Shown here one piece after another: positions 43,747 through 51,924 of a stretch of 64,000 bases of DNA; within the stretch, counting starts at the first letter, position 1, and every line of letters begins with the position of its first letter. The notes beneath the pieces are model-generated. The model was not told the origin of the DNA, searched no databases, and was given only the letters and a program-made list of their open reading frames with translations. This DNA is from Microbacterium sp. LWH7-1.2 (GTDB taxonomy: Bacteria > Actinomycetota > Actinomycetes > Actinomycetales > Microbacteriaceae): the NCBI RefSeq assembly GCF_038397755.1, contig NZ_CP151637.1:2976001-3040000 (forward strand). The letters run 5' to 3'. The position numbers were made by a program, and so were the translations under genes.

Positions 43747-45063
43747 ATGACCGGCAAGAGGGCGGCGTCGCGAGGCGCTCCGAGGATCGCGGTACTCCTG
43801 GCGGTCGTCCTGGCCACGACCGGATGCACGGCCGATCCCACCGACCCCGAGGATCCCTCCGAGTCCGCTCCGGCGCCGAGCGCGTCGCCCACCGAGACCG
43901 AGGCGGGCGAGCCGCAGGCGGGTGGGCTCGATGCGGGAACCCGCTTCACGCCGCTGATGAGCTCGCTGATCACCGATCCGATGCCCGTCACGGGCACCGA
44001 CGACAAGATCCATGTCACCTACGAGCTGCTTCTCACGAACGCCACCACGCTGCCCTTCCGGCTCGACGGCCTCGAGGTGGTCGACCCGGAGTCGGAGGCG
44101 ACCCTCCTCGTCGAGGACGACGAGCGACTGCCGCAGACCGTCACGCGGCTCGGCGCCTCGGCCGGTGGCGAGCCCGGGTCGGGTTCCGTCCTCATCGACC
44201 CGGCCGAGACGTGGATCGCGTGGCTGGACGTCCAGCTCGACGCCGACGCCGCGGTCCCGGCGACCCTCGAGCATCGCGCGCAAGGGGCGGTGGTCGTGCC
44301 GGAAGGGGAGCCCCGCGAATTCGACGTGGTCATCGGCACCACGCCGGTCGACGCCGGTCCCGCGACCGCGGTGGGAGTGCCGGTCGCGGACGGCATCTGG
44401 ATGATGAGCGAGGGATGCTGTCGCGACGACACGCACCACCGCCGCGGGTTCGCCCCGGTGAACGGCCAGGGTCTCGTGCCGCAGCGCTTCGCCATCGACT
44501 TCTACCTGCTCGACGAGGAGCACCGCACGTGGGAGGGCGACCCGTCACAGATCACGAGCTACTTCTCGTACCGGCAGCCGATCGTCGCAGCCGCCGCGGG
44601 GACGGTCGTGCGGGCGCTCGACGGCCTTCCGAACACCACGGCGCTTCCCGAACCTCCTCCCATCCCGCCCATCGAGGAGACCGTCGGCAACCACGTGGTG
44701 ATCGAGATCGCACCGGGGCTGTACGCGCTGTACGGGCACATGGATCCCGGCTCGGTGCGCGTCGAGGTCGGCGACCGCGTCGAGAAGGGCCAGGAGCTGG
44801 GCCTCATCGGCAGCAGCGGCAACTCCACGACACCGCACCTTCACTTCCACCTGCAGACCGCCGAGACCTTCTTCCCCTCCGACGGCGTGCCCTACGTCTT
44901 CGACGAGTTCGAGCTTCTGGGATGGGTCCCCGAGCGCATCTGGGACGACGACCTGGGCCTCCAGCCGACGGGCGTGCTGCCCTTCGAGGAGTTCGAGCCG
45001 AGCGTGCGGCGCGCGGAGCTGCCCCTCGACCGCACGGTCATCGCGGTCGATCAATCCGAGTGA
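43747..45063 (+). CDS. M23-family peptidase-like lipoprotein
   Basis: The 438-residue exported protein has a lipoprotein signal (VLLAVVLATTGC, Cys about 29) and an acidic, Pro-rich tether. An Ig-like middle region (about 70-220) precedes an M23/LytM domain (about 250-390) with GNHVVIEI, ALYGHMDPGSVRVEVGDRVE and TTPHLHFHLQ. The last two motifs supply the expected His ligands. The first ligand motif HxGxD appears as RFAID, with Arg where the zinc-binding His is usual, so catalysis is uncertain. Members with degenerate sites act as activators of other hydrolases. No operon partner is close. Confidence 0.85.
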   Translation: MTGKRAASRGAPRIAVLLAVVLATTGCTADPTDPEDPSESAPAPSASPTETEAGEPQAGGLDAGTRFTPLMSSLITDPMPVTGTDDKIHVTYELLLTNATTLPFRLDGLEVVDPESEATLLVEDDERLPQTVTRLGASAGGEPGSGSVLIDPAETWIAWLDVQLDADAAVPATLEHRAQGAVVVPEGEPREFDVVIGTTPVDAGPATAVGVPVADGIWMMSEGCCRDDTHHRRGFAPVNGQGLVPQRFAIDFYLLDEEHRTWEGDPSQITSYFSYRQPIVAAAAGTVVRALDGLPNTTALPEPPPIPPIEETVGNHVVIEIAPGLYALYGHMDPGSVRVEVGDRVEKGQELGLIGSSGNSTTPHLHFHLQTAETFFPSDGVPYVFDEFELLGWVPERIWDDDLGLQPTGVLPFEEFEPSVRRAELPLDRTVIAVDQSE

Positions 45064-45109
45064 GGCCGCGCATCACCGAGGCCGCCGATTCGGCGGAGGC
45101 CCAGGCATC

Positions 45110-45230
45110 CGGTACCATAGGAGGGTTGTCCGCACGCGCAACCTTGCGCGGCCATTCGGACGACGTGCTACACACCCTCCTGCTGCCGGGAAATGCCCGA
45201 CAGCCGTTCTAGTCCGAAGGAGGTGGGTTA
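45110..45230 (+). promoter_or_regulatory. rpsF promoter and leader (possible S6:S18 control element)
   Basis: TACCAT at 45112-45117 is a plausible -10. The leader holds the palindrome GCGCAA-CC-TTGCGC and a small hairpin CTG-c-CGGG-aaatg-CCCG-a-CAG (45183-45203) next to a CCG triplet, followed by the strong Shine-Dalgarno AAGGAGG. rpsF leaders in many bacteria bind the S6:S18 complex through a CCG-containing hairpin; the match here is suggestive only. Confidence 0.5.
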
Positions 45231-45599
45231 GTGACGCACCAGTACGAACTCATGGTCATCCTGAACCCCGAGATCGACGAGCGCCAGGTCGGCGCCAACC
45301 TCGACAAGTTCCTGAAGGTCATCACGACCGACGGCGGCACCATCGAGAACATCGACATCTGGGGCAAGCGCCGTCTTGCTTACGAGATCCAGAAGAAGAC
45401 CGAGGGCATCTACGCCGTCGTCAACTTCACCGCGACGGCTGAGACCACGCAGGAGCTCGACCGCCAGCTGAACCTGAGCGAGCAGATCATGCGCACCAAG
45501 GTCCTCCGCGCCGAGGAAGCGATCGCCATGATCGCCTCGGAGAAGCAGCGTGCCGACGAGCGCGCCGCCCGCAAGACCGCCAAGGCTGCGAAGGCGTAA
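45231..45599 (+). CDS. rpsF: 30S ribosomal protein S6
   Basis: The 122-residue product begins [19 protein letters not shown] and has [20 protein letters not shown], the S6 core. It partners S18 on the 16S rRNA platform. The C-terminus has a Lys/Ala-rich extension. The start is GTG with AAGGAGG upstream. First gene of the rpsF-ssb-rpsR-rplI operon. Confidence 0.98.
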   Translation: MTHQYELMVILNPEIDERQVGANLDKFLKVITTDGGTIENIDIWGKRRLAYEIQKKTEGIYAVVNFTATAETTQELDRQLNLSEQIMRTKVLRAEEAIAMIASEKQRADERAARKTAKAAKA

Positions 45600-45604
45600 G
45601 GACG

Positions 45605-46135
45605 ATGGCCGGCGAGACGATCATCACCGTCGTGGGCAACCTCACGGCTGATCCCGAACTGCGGTACACGCAGAACGGCCTCCCCGTCGCGAACTTCACG
45701 ATCGCGTCGACGCCTCGCAACTTCGACCGTCAGGCGAACGAGTGGAAGGACGGCGAAGCGCTGTTCCTCCGCGCGAGCGTGTGGCGCGAGTTCGCCGAGC
45801 ACGTGGCCGGCTCGCTGACCAAGGGCATGCGGGTCATCGCGACCGGCCGCCTCAAGCAGCGCAGCTACCAGGACCGCGAAGGCAACAACCGCACCGCGAT
45901 CGAGCTCGAGGTCGACGAGATCGGCCCGTCGCTGCGCTACGCGACCGCGCAGGTCACCCGCGCTGCGGGCGGCTCCGGTGGCGGTGGCGGCAGCTTCGGC
46001 GGCGGTGGCGGTCAGCCGCGTCCGCAGGTCGCCGACGAGCCGTGGTCGACTCCCGGTTCGCAGAACGCCGGCGGTGCCGGCGGCGGCGACGCATGGGCGG
46101 CCCCCGGCGCCTACGGCGACGACACCCCGTTCTGA
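45605..46135 (+). CDS. ssb: Single-stranded DNA-binding protein
   Basis: The 176-residue SSB has an OB fold (about 1-115, with [20 protein letters not shown] and [20 protein letters not shown]), a Gly-rich disordered linker and the acidic C-terminal tip DDTPF that recruits replication and repair enzymes. It coats single-stranded DNA in replication. Five bases after rpsF, in the usual order. Confidence 0.98.
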   Translation: MAGETIITVVGNLTADPELRYTQNGLPVANFTIASTPRNFDRQANEWKDGEALFLRASVWREFAEHVAGSLTKGMRVIATGRLKQRSYQDREGNNRTAIELEVDEIGPSLRYATAQVTRAAGGSGGGGGSFGGGGGQPRPQVADEPWSTPGSQNAGGAGGGDAWAAPGAYGDDTPF

Positions 46136-46209
46136 TCGGTCAGATCTCACAACAGGTTCCGGACGCCTCGTGACGAGGCATCCGATCAAGAAAACGTAAA
46201 GGAAACACC

Positions 46210-46464
46210 ATGGCTGGAAAGGCAACCGGCGACCGCCGGAAGCCGCGGAAGGGCGCGAAGAACGCGGCCCCCGCGAAGGCGATCCGTGTCGGTCTCATCG
46301 ACTACAAGGACGTCGCGACGCTTCGCAAGTTCATCTCGGAGCGCGGGAAGATCCGCGCCCGTCGTATCACCGGTGTCTCGGTGCAGGAGCAGCGTCTGAT
46401 CGCCAAGGCGATCAAGAACGCGCGCGAAATGGCGCTCCTGCCTTACGCCGGCGCTGGCCGCTAA
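46210..46464 (+). CDS. rpsR: 30S ribosomal protein S18
   Basis: The 84-residue basic protein contains [40 protein letters not shown] and [12 protein letters not shown], the S18 signature. It has no zinc-binding cysteines, so it is the zinc-free form. Confidence 0.98.
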   Translation: MAGKATGDRRKPRKGAKNAAPAKAIRVGLIDYKDVATLRKFISERGKIRARRITGVSVQEQRLIAKAIKNAREMALLPYAGAGR

Positions 46465-46475
46465 GGAGTACCCAC

Positions 46476-46928
46476 ATGGCAAAGCTCATTCTCACGAACG
46501 AGGTCGCCGGGCTCGGTAGCGCCGGTGACGTGGTCGAGGTCAAGAACGGGTTCGCCCGCAACTACCTCATCCCCCAGGGCTTCGCGGTCGCATGGACCCG
46601 CGGTGGCGAGAAGCAGGTGGCGTCGATCCGCGCCGCTCGCGAGGCGCGCGCGATCCACGACCACGAAGAGGCTGTGGCGCTCAAGAACTCCCTCGAGACC
46701 AACAAGGTCCGCCTCGCCGTCAAGGCCGGCGCCGAGGGTCGCCTGTTCGGTGCGGTCAAGACCGTCGACGTGGCGGAGGCCGTCAAGGCCGCCGGCCTCG
46801 GCGAGCTCGACAAGCGCAAGATCCACATCACCTCCCCGATCAAGTCGGTGGGCGAGCACGAGGCGACCGTTCGCCTGCGCGACGACCTCACCGCCGTGAT
46901 CACCCTGCAGGTGGTCGCCGCCAAGTAA
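46476..46928 (+). CDS. rplI: 50S ribosomal protein L9
   Basis: The 150-residue product begins [20 protein letters not shown], with the conserved [20 protein letters not shown] rRNA-binding N-domain, a long helix and a C-terminal domain ending [10 protein letters not shown]. Last gene of the operon, followed by a strong hairpin. Confidence 0.98.
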   Translation: MAKLILTNEVAGLGSAGDVVEVKNGFARNYLIPQGFAVAWTRGGEKQVASIRAAREARAIHDHEEAVALKNSLETNKVRLAVKAGAEGRLFGAVKTVDVAEAVKAAGLGELDKRKIHITSPIKSVGEHEATVRLRDDLTAVITLQVVAAK

Positions 46929-46948
46929 TCCCTTCGGGATACGGCGAA

Positions 46949-47000
46949 ACGGATGCCGCGGACCGGTGCTTCTGAAGAGCACCGGGTCCGCGGCATCCGT
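46949..47000 (+). terminator. Terminator of the rpsF operon
   Basis: Long interrupted inverted repeat: outer stem ACGGATGCCGCGGACC (46949-46964) and GGTCCGCGGCATCCGT (46985-47000), inner stem GGTGCT and AGCACC around CTGA. It separates rplI from the convergent Eis-like gene. Confidence 0.85.
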
Positions 47001-47011
47001 CGTCTGCGGGC

Positions 47012-48286
47012 TCAGAAGATCCAGTTCGCGCCGGCCGCGACCGGCCAGGACCACGCCGCCGAGGCTCGGCGCAGCGCGTCGGGCGTCCGGACCTCGATGA
47101 GCCCGGCCTGCGCGAGCGACGCGAGCGAGACCGACCCGAGGTGCGCCGCTCCGAGCTCGCGGATGTCGAGCACGAGGTCGGGTTCGGAATCGGATGCCGC
47201 CACCTCTGCGTGCTCCCACGCTGCGGCCCGCACGCGCCAGCGACCGGCATTCGCGGGCAGCATCGTGTCGGTCACCTCGAGCACCACGTCGACGTCGCCC
47301 GCGTAGCACCGCCCGCCGAGGGCCGCCGGCAGGTCGAGGATCCGGATCCACGAGTTGTCCTGGTAGTCGGGCACCGCGGGCCGGATGTCGACGAGCAGCG
47401 AGACGATCGGGTCATCGATGGGCAGGTGGGAGATCTGGACGCGGCTCGTGAGATCGAGGTCGAGCAGCACCGACCACATGCGGTGCGCGGCGGCCGCCGT
47501 GAGCGCGACGGCCTCGCGCACGTGCACGGTGCCTTCGGCGCCGGCGCGCTCCCACGACATCGCACGCCGGAAGGTCGCGTACGCGAGCGTGTTGTCGGCC
47601 GTGTCGCGCACCAGCAGCAGTCGCAGCGACTCCTTGCCACCGCGGTACGCGGGCGGATCGGCCTCGCGCGCCGTGCGCTGCTCGGGCGTCTCGCGCGTCG
47701 CCCACCCCGGGCGGCCGAGCCCCGCGGGCAGCCGCGCGTAGTCGCGATGGATCGAGGCCACGAGATCGCCGTGTGCCTCAGCATCCCATTCCTCCAAGTC
47801 GACCTCGAGCTCCGACGCCCCGGCGACCGGCCGAAGTGCGGCGCGCCGGGGGATCGTGAGGTCCAGCTGGGTCGAGGCCATTCCGTATCCGAAGCGGCCG
47901 TAGATCGGGGTCTCTGCGGCCATCAGGCCCGAGATCGCCTCGCCGTTCGCCAGGCAGTCGGCGAAGTGGTGCTCGATCATGCCGCGGAGGATGCCGCGGC
48001 GCCGGTGCCCCGGGTGCACGCCGACCCAGGTGAGCCATCCGCAGGAGACCTCGGCCCCGGGGACGGGATAGGCGCGCAGCGGATACGCGCCGTGGAAGCC
48101 CGCGAGCACCTCGTCGTCGCCGACGCGGGCGACGCCGTAGGTGCGATCCCAGCTGAGCGGGCTCGGCAGCTCCCGCAGCGTGTCGATGGAGCGTTCGGTG
48201 GGAAACGCCCACGTGTCCAGGCGGAGGACGTCTTCGAGCCGATCGGCGTCGACGGGGGTGAGGCGGTAGGACTCGGGAAGCGGCAT
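47012..48286 (-). CDS. Eis-type GNAT N-acetyltransferase
   Basis: The 424-residue protein has the Eis architecture. The first GNAT domain (about 1-150) carries the acetyl-CoA loop VHPGHRRRGILRGMIEHHF and YGRFGYGMAS. A second degenerate GNAT domain (about 155-300) and an SCP2-like C-terminal domain (about 305-424, DVVLEVTDTMLPANAGRW) follow. Eis proteins are hexameric and acetylate amines such as aminoglycosides; the natural substrate here is unknown. The start at 48286 (MPLPESYRLTPVDADRLEDV) matches family starts. Confidence 0.92.
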   Translation of the reverse strand: MPLPESYRLTPVDADRLEDVLRLDTWAFPTERSIDTLRELPSPLSWDRTYGVARVGDDEVLAGFHGAYPLRAYPVPGAEVSCGWLTWVGVHPGHRRRGILRGMIEHHFADCLANGEAISGLMAAETPIYGRFGYGMASTQLDLTIPRRAALRPVAGASELEVDLEEWDAEAHGDLVASIHRDYARLPAGLGRPGWATRETPEQRTAREADPPAYRGGKESLRLLLVRDTADNTLAYATFRRAMSWERAGAEGTVHVREAVALTAAAAHRMWSVLLDLDLTSRVQISHLPIDDPIVSLLVDIRPAVPDYQDNSWIRILDLPAALGGRCYAGDVDVVLEVTDTMLPANAGRWRVRAAAWEHAEVAASDSEPDLVLDIRELGAAHLGSVSLASLAQAGLIEVRTPDALRRASAAWSWPVAAGANWIF

Positions 48287-48592
48287 CCCTCCACTCTGGC
48301 GACGGGGCGACGGGCGCGCAACGCGCGGGCACGACGAGGCGGATGCCGCGAGCCCCCCGGGTCGCGGCATCCGCTCGTGGCATCTCCGGGCGCGGTGACC
48401 CGATCCGGGCTGTGCCCGGACACCGCACGCCGGAGATGGTGTGGAGCCCCCGATCGCGGCATCGGTCCAGGCAAGGCCGGTGCCGCGATCGGAGGCGGTC
48501 AGGGCGGGAGGGCCGCTGGGGTTCGGCCCTCCCGCGTGCTCACGCGGGTCGATGTGAGGGGCACTGGGGGAGCGCCGGCGTGCCCCTCAGAC
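48287..48592. other. Intergenic tract with four tandem hairpins
   Basis: No gene is seen in these 306 bp. Four inverted repeats follow each other: 48339-48374 (GCGGATGCCGCGA with TCGCGGCATCCGC), 48450-48492 (CCGATCGCGGCA with TGCCGCGATCGG), 48506-48533 (GGGAGGGCCG with CGGCCCTCCC) and 48555-48589 (TGAGGGGCAC with GTGCCCCTCA). The last lies three bases from the stop of the minus-strand surface protein gene and is its probable terminator. Confidence 0.75.
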
Positions 48593-50209
48593 TCACGCGG
48601 AGCGCCGCCGCGACGCGCGTGCGATAGCGCCCGCTGCGAACAGCGAGAGCCCGAGCAGCAGGAACGGCATCACACCCGTCCCTCCCGTCGCGGCGAGCTG
48701 AGTGGCGGTGCCGGCCGAAGCCGCCGAACCGGTCGTGACCGTGCCACGGGGCGTCCCGTTGTCCCCCGGGTTGGTGGGGTCCGTCGGGTCGGTCGGGTCC
48801 GTGGGGTCCGTCGGGTCCGTGGGGTCCGTGGGGTCCGTCGGGTCCGTGGGGTCCGTCGGGTCCGTGGGGTCCGTGGGGTCCGTCGGGTCCGTCGGGTCCG
48901 TCGGGTCGGTCACGTCCGTGTCGCCGAGCAGGTCCGTGAGCAGATCGTCGACGAGCCCGGTGCTGTCCACGGCGTCGGCGACATTGTCGCCCACGTTCTG
49001 CACTGCGTCGGAGACCGCGCCGATCACGTCACCGCCGGTGAGCGACTCGTCCACGACCGCGCCGGCGTCGCCCAGCGCATCGTTCACGAGCCCGTCGAGC
49101 ACCTGGTCGGCGGTGTTCTCGGTCGCGTCGGTCACCGTGACGCCGAGATCGGCGCCGAGGTCGCCGACGGTGGTGCCGAGGTCGTCCACGGCGCCGTTGA
49201 GATCGCCGTCGAGGAGGTCGTCCACGGTGTTGTCCGCGTTATCCACCAGGTTGCCCACCAGGCCGCCCTCGACCAGGATGCCGTCACCGACGACATCGTT
49301 CAGGCCGGAGTCTTCCCCGAGCAGGCCGTCCAGGATGCCGGTGCCCGCGGTCGTTCCCGTGATCCCGTCGAGCAGGTCGCCGACGGGGTTGGTGAGTGGC
49401 GCCGCAGCACCGTCGTCGCCGAGAACGGGATCGAGCACGCTGTCGCCGAGGAGACCGTCCAGGAGCCCGTCATCCTCCGTCAGCCCGGTCAGCAGGCCGT
49501 CGGCGTCGTCGACCGGCGTGGCGGGCGTGGAGGCGGGGCCACCCTCCAGGGTCTGCTGCAGCGCGTCCTCCAGCAGGCCGCTCGTGTCGATGGCGTCGGC
49601 AGTGTTGTCACCGGCGTGCTGGATCAGGTCGTCGACCCCGGTGGTGTCGTCGCCGGACAGGATGCCGGCGAGGTCGTCGACGGCGTCGCCAACGAGACCG
49701 TCGATGATCTGATCGTCGGTGTTCGTCGCGGCATCGGTGACGGTCTGGCCGACGTCTGCCCCGAGGTCCTGGACGGTGGTGCCCAGGTGCGTGACAGCCG
49801 CGTCCACGTCGCCCGCGGCGACGTCGTCGAGCACGGCATCGACGTTGGCCGCCGCGGTGCCCACGGTGCCGCCTTCGACCAGGGCGCCGTCGCCGACGAC
49901 GTCGTCGAGAGCGCCGTGGTCGCCCACGAGCGTCCCGACGACGGCAGTGCCGGCGGTCGTGCCGGTGACGTCATCCACCACGGACGCCACCCCGTCCGCC
50001 ATGGGGGCCAGGTCGCCGTCGTCGCCGAGCAGCGGTTCGACGACGGCATCGCCGACCGCCGAGTCCACGAGGCCGTTGTCGGCGACCAGCGAAGAGATCG
50101 GATCAGGGTCGGTCGGAGGTTCGGCCGCGTTGGCGACCGTTGCGCCGAGCAGCGTGATGCCGCCGGCCAAGAGCGTGCCCCAGAGGGCGCGCTTGTAGAA
50201 AGTGCGCAT
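48593..50209 (-). CDS. Repeat-containing surface protein with LAATG sorting signal
   Basis: The 538-residue exported protein has a signal peptide (about 1-28, ending ATVANA). Two homologous repeats of about 190 residues follow (about 37-235 and 245-440), rich in Asp, Gly, Val and Leu (compare DLAPMADGVASVVDDVTGTT with AAAPLTNPVGDLLDGITGTT). A (Thr-Asp-Pro)15 stalk (about 433-480), a Thr/Ser-rich stretch, and a cell-wall sorting signal LAATG, hydrophobic segment and RRR tail complete it. LAXTG is the type used by class E sortases in actinobacteria. Strongly acidic; probably wall-anchored and possibly calcium-binding or adhesive. Function unknown. Confidence 0.88.
   Translation of the reverse strand: MRTFYKRALWGTLLAGGITLLGATVANAAEPPTDPDPISSLVADNGLVDSAVGDAVVEPLLGDDGDLAPMADGVASVVDDVTGTTAGTAVVGTLVGDHGALDDVVGDGALVEGGTVGTAAANVDAVLDDVAAGDVDAAVTHLGTTVQDLGADVGQTVTDAATNTDDQIIDGLVGDAVDDLAGILSGDDTTGVDDLIQHAGDNTADAIDTSGLLEDALQQTLEGGPASTPATPVDDADGLLTGLTEDDGLLDGLLGDSVLDPVLGDDGAAAPLTNPVGDLLDGITGTTAGTGILDGLLGEDSGLNDVVGDGILVEGGLVGNLVDNADNTVDDLLDGDLNGAVDDLGTTVGDLGADLGVTVTDATENTADQVLDGLVNDALGDAGAVVDESLTGGDVIGAVSDAVQNVGDNVADAVDSTGLVDDLLTDLLGDTDVTDPTDPTDPTDPTDPTDPTDPTDPTDPTDPTDPTDPTDPTDPTDPTNPGDNGTPRGTVTTGSAASAGTATQLAATGGTGVMPFLLLGLSLFAAGAIARASRRRSA
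48777..48911. repeat. 9-bp minisatellite coding (Thr-Asp-Pro)15
   Basis: Fifteen consecutive 9-bp units on the plus strand of form GGGTCCGTC, GGGTCCGTG or GGGTCGGTC, inside the surface protein gene. Codon-level variants are few, so it is likely to expand or contract by slippage, changing stalk length in steps of three residues. Confidence 0.95.
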
Positions 50210-50328
50210 GATGTTCCCCTTTTTGGATTGATCGGTTCTCAGCGCGGGAAGGAGTCGCGCTGTTCAGCGCGAATGCGCGCTGATGCTCTGCCGCCCGCGC
50301 TCAGGTGAGCTGGGTGGCGGCGAGCCGA

Positions 50329-51309
50329 TCAGTCGGGGGAGACGTCGGTGGATCCGGCAGGCGCCGGCGGGGCGTGCTCGTCCTCCGGCCCGCGGCGCCG
50401 CACCCAGGCACGGTGTGCGGCGAGCGGAAGAAGGGCAGCGAGCGCCCAGGCGCCGGGACCCGCACCACCGGATCCCGCGGAAGAGATCGACAGGCAGAGT
50501 GCACCTGCAGAACCGAGGAGCCCGCCGGCGACGAGCGCGGCGGACGAGACGACGACGACGGCACGCGTGGCCGCTTCGGAGACGGATGCTGCGGCCCAGT
50601 GGCCGAACGCACGCGCGGTCGTCGAGAAGAGAGTGGCGGCAGCATCGGTCCGCGCCGCGAGGGCGATCGCGGTCGGCGCCGCCGCATCGGCGGAGCTGCC
50701 CAGAAGGTCGGTAAGCCGCGGAATCACGGGAAGAGCGGGGATGCCCGGGCCTGTTGCCGGCGGCTGACCGATGGTCGCGCCCGTCTCGTCGACGGCCTCG
50801 ACGAGCCCGCCGAGCGTCTCGTCGACCGTGCCGCCGAGATCGGTCACGGCGTCATCGACGCCGGTGCCCGAGACGATCCCGCCGACGACCGGCACCTCGG
50901 TGACGAGGTCGACGACCGGCGTCGCGATGTGGCTCACGACACCGCCCGAGGCGACCTCAGTGACCGGCCGAGTCACCGTCGTGGCGACAGTGCCGACGGT
51001 CTGCACGACCTGGTTCACCGGCTGCTGCGCGGGAGCGGGAGTCGCGGCGACGACTGTGTTCACGGCGCCGCCGGCGCCGGTCGTGACGGTCGAGACCGTA
51101 CCGGTGACGGTCGATGCGGTCGTGTCGACCATCGAGGTCGCCGCCCCGAGGGCACCCCCGAGCGCTCCTGAATCGTCTGCTTCGTCGGCGTGCGCCTGTC
51201 CGAGACCGAGGCCGAGGACCAGCGAGACGACGATCCAGGCGAACGCGGTCCCGACCCCGATGAGGGCCAGCCGCACGATCCTCGGCAGCTGCGAGGTTGC
51301 GATCTCCAC
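50329..51309 (-). CDS. Secreted Val/Thr/Gly-rich protein with C-terminal membrane segment
   Basis: The 326-residue product has a signal peptide (about 1-42, IVVSLVLGLGLGQAHA), a long region of low-complexity Val/Thr/Gly sequence (VDTTASTVTGTVSTVTTGAG, VDDAVTDLGGTVDETLGGLV), a hydrophobic segment (about 245-290) and an Arg-rich C-terminal tail. The (V/I)DDAVxDLGGTVD pattern resembles the repeats of the surface protein encoded next to it on the same strand, so the two are likely related. GTG 51309 is placed by GGGAGG five bases upstream. Function unknown. Confidence 0.8.
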   Translation of the reverse strand: MEIATSQLPRIVRLALIGVGTAFAWIVVSLVLGLGLGQAHADEADDSGALGGALGAATSMVDTTASTVTGTVSTVTTGAGGAVNTVVAATPAPAQQPVNQVVQTVGTVATTVTRPVTEVASGGVVSHIATPVVDLVTEVPVVGGIVSGTGVDDAVTDLGGTVDETLGGLVEAVDETGATIGQPPATGPGIPALPVIPRLTDLLGSSADAAAPTAIALAARTDAAATLFSTTARAFGHWAAASVSEAATRAVVVVSSAALVAGGLLGSAGALCLSISSAGSGGAGPGAWALAALLPLAAHRAWVRRRGPEDEHAPPAPAGSTDVSPD

Positions 51310-51924
51310 GTTCACCTCCCACGACGAAAGAGCCGCACGTTCCGGACGGATCGTGCGTGAGGGTGCCTGGAGTTGAGAGGCTACTCCTTCTCGTTTCGGT
51401 CTGTCCAGACTTCTTTGGACGGTGAGTTCCTTTGTCCTGGCGGGCGAGCGCCGGGCGAGGCGGGCGACGCGCAATTGTGCACAGGACAGTGTCCGCATCC
51501 AAACCTTCAACCCCGACTTCAACCACATCTCTCTCCACAGCCTGTGAAAAACGCAAAGCCTGGTCACGCGGATTTTCGTCGACATAACCCCCAGAAAGGG
51601 GGTGAGTTCTCCACAGGGGTTGTTCACAGGCGTGACGGCGTTTCTCCCCGACTCTCCACAAAGTTATCCACAGGGTGTGTTGCGACTGTCGGGGCCCATC
51701 CTTAGCGTGGGGTGCGGCCCATTCGGGCGGCGCGCCTCCGTGCTGGGTTCGGCGACGCGACGGCGGCCGGAATCGAACGGCGAAAGCACGTGGGGGTGGG
51801 ATGCCGCGGCATCCCTCTCTTTACTCGTGCCCGGGCGCGCCGACGCGGCGAGCCGTCCCGACGCCGCCGACAGAGCTCGGATGATGTGAACAACGGTAGG
51901 AACGGTAGGGAGGACGCGCAGCCT
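51310..51924. promoter_or_regulatory. Divergent promoter region of dnaB with DnaA-box cluster
   Basis: A 615-bp spacer between a minus-strand gene and dnaB. DnaA-box-like sites: 51475-51483 (TTGTGCACA), 51531-51539 (CTCTCCACA), 51607-51615 (TTCTCCACA), 51620-51628 (TTGTTCACA), 51652-51660 (CTCTCCACA) and 51664-51672 (TTATCCACA, perfect). TGTGAAAAA at 51543 is weaker. The cluster is about 250 to 450 bp upstream of the helicase gene, so DnaA may regulate dnaB, or the cluster may titrate DnaA. GTAGGGAGGA just before dnaB is its Shine-Dalgarno. Confidence 0.75.

Noticed and set aside
48777..48911. CRISPR-like array
   Set aside because: The repeats are contiguous 9-bp units without spacers and in frame in a coding sequence.
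47141..50308. 1055-codon plus-strand frame across the Eis-like and surface protein genes
   Set aside because: It is antisense to both, contains VGSVGS-type and VRRVRGV-type repeats caused by the minisatellite and biased codons, and has no start signal.
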